This document shows, piece after piece, positions 25,373-29,048 of a DNA stretch of 29,048 bases. The number at the start of each line of letters is the position of its first letter. The first letter of the stretch is position 1. The position numbers were made by a program, and so were the translations under genes. Source of the stretch: CAYUIS01 sp964444825 (GTDB lineage Bacteria > Chloroflexota > Anaerolineae > B4-G1). The stretch is taken from assembly GCA_964444825.1 (NCBI GenBank), contig CAYUIS010000058.1, forward strand, positions 1 to 29,048, in the 5' to 3' direction. The notes beneath the pieces were generated by a model. That model saw only the letters and a list, made by a program, of their open reading frames with translations. It was not told the origin of the DNA and ran no database searches.

Positions 25373-28300
25373 CTAATGCGGCTCGATGATGACGTCCTTC
25401 AAGAACCACATTCTGATCGCTGCCACGGGGTACCTTGTTACCCACGGCTTTACCAGCAGATGCATTCTTCCGTAGTAGGTGGGCATAATCGCAGCCTCCT
25501 CCACCAGGATCCTGTCCGCTTCCCTGTACAGCTTTATCCTCTTCTCCTGATCCATCACTCGTCTGGCTTTTTCCATCAACTCGTAGTAGGCGTCGTTCTG
25601 CCACCGGGCAATGTATGGGCCGGGACACATCCTCAGGAAGCTGTCAGGATCGGGGTAGTCAGCCGACCACCCCAACAGGAATATGTGTTCGTAGGGGCGA
25701 TCGCCAAACCGTAGCGTCTCCGCATCCACTGCCTCCCAGTGAATCTCTATCCCCAGGTTCTCCTGCCACTGTGCCTGTAGGAACTCGATTTGTGGAACGG
25801 CCGCATCAGGTATCAGCGCATTTACAGCGGGGAGGCCGTGGCCGCCCGGGTAGCCGGCCTGTGCCAGAAGCTGCCGCGCCCCTTCGGGGTCGTACGGCAG
25901 GCCGATCCCGGGCGAGTGTCCCGGGATGCCTGGCGGGATGAGCCCACCCGTGGCCGGAGAACGGTAGCTCCCATGTACCACATCCACCATCGTCTCCCGG
26001 TCCGCGGCCAAAACAAAGGCCCGCCGCACCTGGACATCGTCGAAGGGCGGCCGATCCACTATGAATCCCACGTACATAGTATCTAACCCTGGCGCTGAGA
26101 CATATTCGCTGGCGTGCCGCTGGCGGGCGGCGTCTCGCTCCGCCGGTGTGCCTTCTGAACCCGGGGCCGACGCGCCCGATAAACCCATGACATCCAGGCT
26201 ACCTGCCTCATACTTCGCCAGTGCGGTGGGCCAGTCCCTGAATGCAACCTGTTCCACCCGCTGGAGGTTGCCCCTGAACCGGCTGTGATACTCAGGGTTG
26301 CGCACCAGGACCAACGACTCGCCCCGCTGCCAGGACTCTAGCCGGAAAGGGCCGTTGGTGACGATGTTCTGCGGTTCTGTCCAGGTCTCGCCGTGTGTCT
26401 CTACCACGTGCCTGGGCACGGGATAGGCAAAATGGTGGGCCAACACGTAGAGGAAATAGCCGGTTGGCCCTTCCAGCTCCACGGCCAGTGTGACCTCGTC
26501 CAGAGCCCGCACCCCCACCTGATCCGGATCGGACAGCTCGCCCTGCTGAAAGGCTCTGGCTCCTTTGACGTCATATAGCAGCCGAGCCAAGCCTTCTGGG
26601 TCTAGTGTCCGCTTCCACGCATACTCAAAGTCCCCCGCCGTCACTGGAGCTCCGTCGCTCCAGCGCACGTCGTCTCGCAGGTGAAAGACGAAACTGCGCC
26701 CTCCCTCCAGCACATCCCAGCATCGTGCCACGTCGGGCACAACCTCCATGTCCGCGCTCAAATCCACCAGCCCGCTGAAGAGTTGGTATATCACTTGAGA
26801 CGACTGAACCCAGCCACCCCTGGCCGGATCGAGCGTAAGTGGCCCGCCCCACTCCCTGAGCGCGTGAGGTACAGTCGGCAGGACCTCCTCTTGCGTCTCC
26901 CCCGCCCGTTGCCACAGGGCAAAGCCCTCGTCGTAGGCGTCGCGCGCGCGTTGAAAGTCGAAACCGCCGTGATAGGTCAGCCCCAGCCTCATCAAGGTCC
27001 GCGCCGCTAGGCCGTGTTTCCCCTGCACCTTCAAAAGAACCAGCGCTCGCTGGTAGTGGTCGATTGCCTGTTCGAAGGCGTAGGCCAGGCGGGCCTGGTC
27101 GCCCGCACGCAACAGATATTCTGTCGCACTCTCTAGCTCCTCGGCCCGCTCCCAGTGATGGGCCAACTGGACCGCGATCTCATCGGTGTGCCCCTCGTAC
27201 AGCTCCTCCAGCACCTCGGCCGTCGCCCGGTGCAGCAGCCGTCGTTCACCCTCACTCAGGCCGTTGTACAGGTACTGCTGGAACAGGGCGTGGGCGAAGC
27301 GGTAGCGGGATAGCGTCTGTTGCCCCACCCGCACTTCGCCCTGCTCCCGCACCAAGCGGTGCCGTTTCTCCAGTTCCTGGGACAGGCTCCGCAGCAGCTT
27401 CCGCTCGCCGATCTCTTGCACTCGTGCCACCACCTGGGCGGTAAAGTCCTCCCCCTCGACGCTGGCCACCGTCAGGATCTCGCGCAACTCGTCCTCCAGC
27501 CGCTCGATACGCTCCTCGATCACCGCCTCGACCCGGGCGGGGAGGGCCTCCCAGTCCAGCGTCGTTCGCTCAATCCAGTATCCATCTCTGTCCTGGACCA
27601 GGTCGCCCCGCTCCTGCATCGCCCGCAGGAGCTCGACGGTGAACAGGGCGTGGCCTCCTGTGTGGTGGAACAGGGCACTGCGGAACCCCTCGTCCAAGCG
27701 GTTGGGTTCTGTCTCGAGGAAAGCGTCGACGAACTGGCGGCCCTCCGTCTCGTCGGCCTGGGTCAGGTCGATCCACACGTCGCCGAGGGAGCGCTTGAAC
27801 TCGGCCAGGACCTTGTCCAGGGGATGGCGCTCTACTTTTCCTGAGACCGTTGAAGGACGGCCCGCGGCTACCTCGTCAGGGCGATAGGCGCACAGGACGA
27901 GGATGCGGGCTCCCTCGAGGCGGCGACCGAGGTGGAAGAGCAGGCCAGTGGATGCCGAGTCGGCCCACTGCATATCGTCAAGCAGCAGGAGCAACGGGTG
28001 GTCTGTGGAGAGGGCGCGCAGGACGTCGGTGTACTGGTCAAATAGCTGCTGCTGGGCCAGGTCGGCGGGTCTGTCCTTGTTGTGTTCGATCAGGGCCTGC
28101 AACTGCTGGTGGGCGTGTGTGTCGTCTGGGGCAGCGGCCGTGGCCCGGGCCTGCAGCGGCGCGCCAGGGATAAAGATGTCGACGAGGGAGCCGCCGTGGA
28201 GGAAAAGGGCCTGCAGGGTTTCGGGCACGGCCTCCCACAGGCGGCAGGCGTGATCTCGGGTGACGAAGCCGGCAGCCCAGGCCGCCTCGACGTCGCCGGT

Positions 28301-29048
28301 GAGGGCACCGAGAACCTCGCGGAAGGGGAGATAGGGATCGCCGACGCCGGAGTGGGCGTTGCAGTTGCCGGTGGCGAGGAGCATATCCGGGTGCGCGTCC
28401 AGCGCCTGCCGGGCAAACTCCTGGATCAGGACGGTCTTGCCGCGACCGGCGCCACCGGTGACAAAGACGACCTGGCCCTGGCCCTCCAGCGCCGTTTCCA
28501 GGAACTCGCTCAGTTGGGCCAGCTCTCGCTCCCGGGCGACAAAGACGGGCGGCTCGTGCGCTTCAACCTCTTCGGCGAGAAAGGCAGGGAGTTGGATGCG
28601 GAGCTCGGGGATATGGGCCAGGGCTGGGGCGGGGGTCTCCAGCTTTCCATCCCGAATCTGCTCGTACAATCGCACCGTCTCTGGTGCGGGCTCGACACCC
28701 AACTCTTCCCCGAGGACCTGCGCGCACGCCTGATACTGGCGCAGGGCAGCCGCCCGGTCGCCGTCCCAGGCGTAGAGGTGCATCAGGGAGCGATGGGCGG
28801 CCTCGCGCAGGGGGTCGAGGGAGAGCCATCGTTGGGCACATCCGATGGCGCGCTTGTACTCCCCGCGGGCGCTGTAACCGTCGACCAACCGCTCCAGTGC
28901 ACCTTCCAGCTCCTGGCGCAGGTGCTGCCGTTCGATCAGGAGCCAATCGTCGAACAGGGGGGCGTCGGGGACGTAGAATCCGTCCAACAAGTCGCCCTGG
29001 TAGAGATCGACCCCGTCGGTGAGGGAGGCCATATCCTCCAGGGTGGGG
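25373..29048 (-). CDS. BTAD - AAA/STAND ATPase - TPR - SBP_bac_5 fusion regulator (N-terminus outside window)
   Basis: The frame is open through the right edge: codons PTLED precede the first internal Met at 29032, and a BTAD domain normally follows a winged-helix DNA-binding domain, so the true start lies beyond 29048. Numbering from that Met, residues 1-125 are BTAD (LYQGDLLDGFY, then GVEPAPETVRLYEQI). Residues 163-460 are an AAA_16/STAND ATPase with Walker A GGAGRGKT (193-200) and Walker B LLLLLDDMQWAD (352-353 DD). Residues about 500-710 are helical/TPR. Residues about 715-1219 form a full SBP_bac_5 domain, the peptide-binding protein of Dpp/Opp transporters (LFSGLVDL, VRWSDGAPVTAGDFEYAWKR, GPFRLESW, VRRAF, GYPGG). 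No signal peptide precedes it, so the binding domain should be cytoplasmic. SgrR of E. coli is a precedent for a transcription regulator carrying such a domain. Likely role: a ligand-controlled regulator (inference). Confidence 0.9.
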   Translation of the reverse strand, partial: PTLEDMASLTDGVDLYQGDLLDGFYVPDAPLFDDWLLIERQHLRQELEGALERLVDGYSARGEYKRAIGCAQRWLSLDPLREAAHRSLMHLYAWDGDRAAALRQYQACAQVLGEELGVEPAPETVRLYEQIRDGKLETPAPALAHIPELRIQLPAFLAEEVEAHEPPVFVARERELAQLSEFLETALEGQGQVVFVTGGAGRGKTVLIQEFARQALDAHPDMLLATGNCNAHSGVGDPYLPFREVLGALTGDVEAAWAAGFVTRDHACRLWEAVPETLQALFLHGGSLVDIFIPGAPLQARATAAAPDDTHAHQQLQALIEHNKDRPADLAQQQLFDQYTDVLRALSTDHPLLLLLDDMQWADSASTGLLFHLGRRLEGARILVLCAYRPDEVAAGRPSTVSGKVERHPLDKVLAEFKRSLGDVWIDLTQADETEGRQFVDAFLETEPNRLDEGFRSALFHHTGGHALFTVELLRAMQERGDLVQDRDGYWIERTTLDWEALPARVEAVIEERIERLEDELREILTVASVEGEDFTAQVVARVQEIGERKLLRSLSQELEKRHRLVREQGEVRVGQQTLSRYRFAHALFQQYLYNGLSEGERRLLHRATAEVLEELYEGHTDEIAVQLAHHWERAEELESATEYLLRAGDQARLAYAFEQAIDHYQRALVLLKVQGKHGLAARTLMRLGLTYHGGFDFQRARDAYDEGFALWQRAGETQEEVLPTVPHALREWGGPLTLDPARGGWVQSSQVIYQLFSGLVDLSADMEVVPDVARCWDVLEGGRSFVFHLRDDVRWSDGAPVTAGDFEYAWKRTLDPEGLARLLYDVKGARAFQQGELSDPDQVGVRALDEVTLAVELEGPTGYFLYVLAHHFAYPVPRHVVETHGETWTEPQNIVTNGPFRLESWQRGESLVLVRNPEYHSRFRGNLQRVEQVAFRDWPTALAKYEAGSLDVMGLSGASAPGSEGTPAERDAARQRHASEYVSAPGLDTMYVGFIVDRPPFDDVQVRRAFVLAADRETMVDVVHGSYRSPATGGLIPPGIPGHSPGIGLPYDPEGARQLLAQAGYPGGHGLPAVNALIPDAAVPQIEFLQAQWQENLGIEIHWEAVDAETLRFGDRPYEHIFLLGWSADYPDPDSFLRMCPGPYIARWQNDAYYELMEKARRVMDQEKRIKLYREADRILVEEAAIMPTYYGRMHLLVKPWVTRYPVAAIRMWFLKDVIIEPH

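Overview
The window looks like part of a bacterial chromosome from a high-GC member of the Chloroflexota (Anaerolineae-like). This assignment is an inference from the gene families: multidomain BTAD-AAA-TPR regulators, M28 peptidase arrays, FG-GAP/thrombospondin-3 surface proteins, a minCDE-rodA cluster and a DUF2283 pair. There is no rRNA or other phylogenetic marker here to test it. A run of exactly 100 N (12158-12257) shows the sequence is a scaffold.

Left part, minus strand (1-9921): a consensus promoter drives a three-gene transcription unit. Gene 1 (7446-9674) fuses a DUF418 (YeiB-like) membrane domain to a DppB-type ABC permease. Gene 2 (4951-7449, ATGA overlap with gene 1) fuses a DppC-type permease to an extracellular M28-type aminopeptidase domain that has lost several metal or catalytic residues. 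Gene 3 (4899 to beyond base 1) is a large membrane-anchored protein with an intact M28 domain, two copies of an MA-like zinc-protease module (only the second keeps HExxH) and a second M28 domain with altered zinc ligands. No transporter ATPase and no free substrate-binding protein is present, so this looks like a peptide permease reworked into a membrane and peptidase complex.

Middle (10038-13937, plus): one large secreted protein with a seven-bladed FG-GAP propeller (two Cys per blade), a thrombospondin type-3 calcium-binding array interrupted by the scaffold gap, and two almost identical DNRLRE/CBM96-like modules in a 642-bp tandem repeat.

Housekeeping block (14168-20520, plus): minC-minD-minE-rodA-glnS-gltX in tight succession. 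It covers division-site placement, cell-wall elongation and Glu/Gln tRNA charging.

Right part: a membrane-spanning AAA ATPase/TPR protein (20569-23451, minus) is transcribed divergently from a deoxynucleoside kinase gene (23836-24492, plus) out of back-to-back promoters. A small two-gene operon (24646-25158, minus; DUF2283 plus a RelE-like-sized partner) has its own consensus promoter and resembles a toxin-antitoxin pair. The window ends in a very large regulator (25373 to beyond 29048, minus). It joins a BTAD domain, a STAND-like ATPase, TPR helices and a complete peptide-binding SBP_bac_5 domain with no signal peptide. It is the most striking candidate for an unusual sensory protein.
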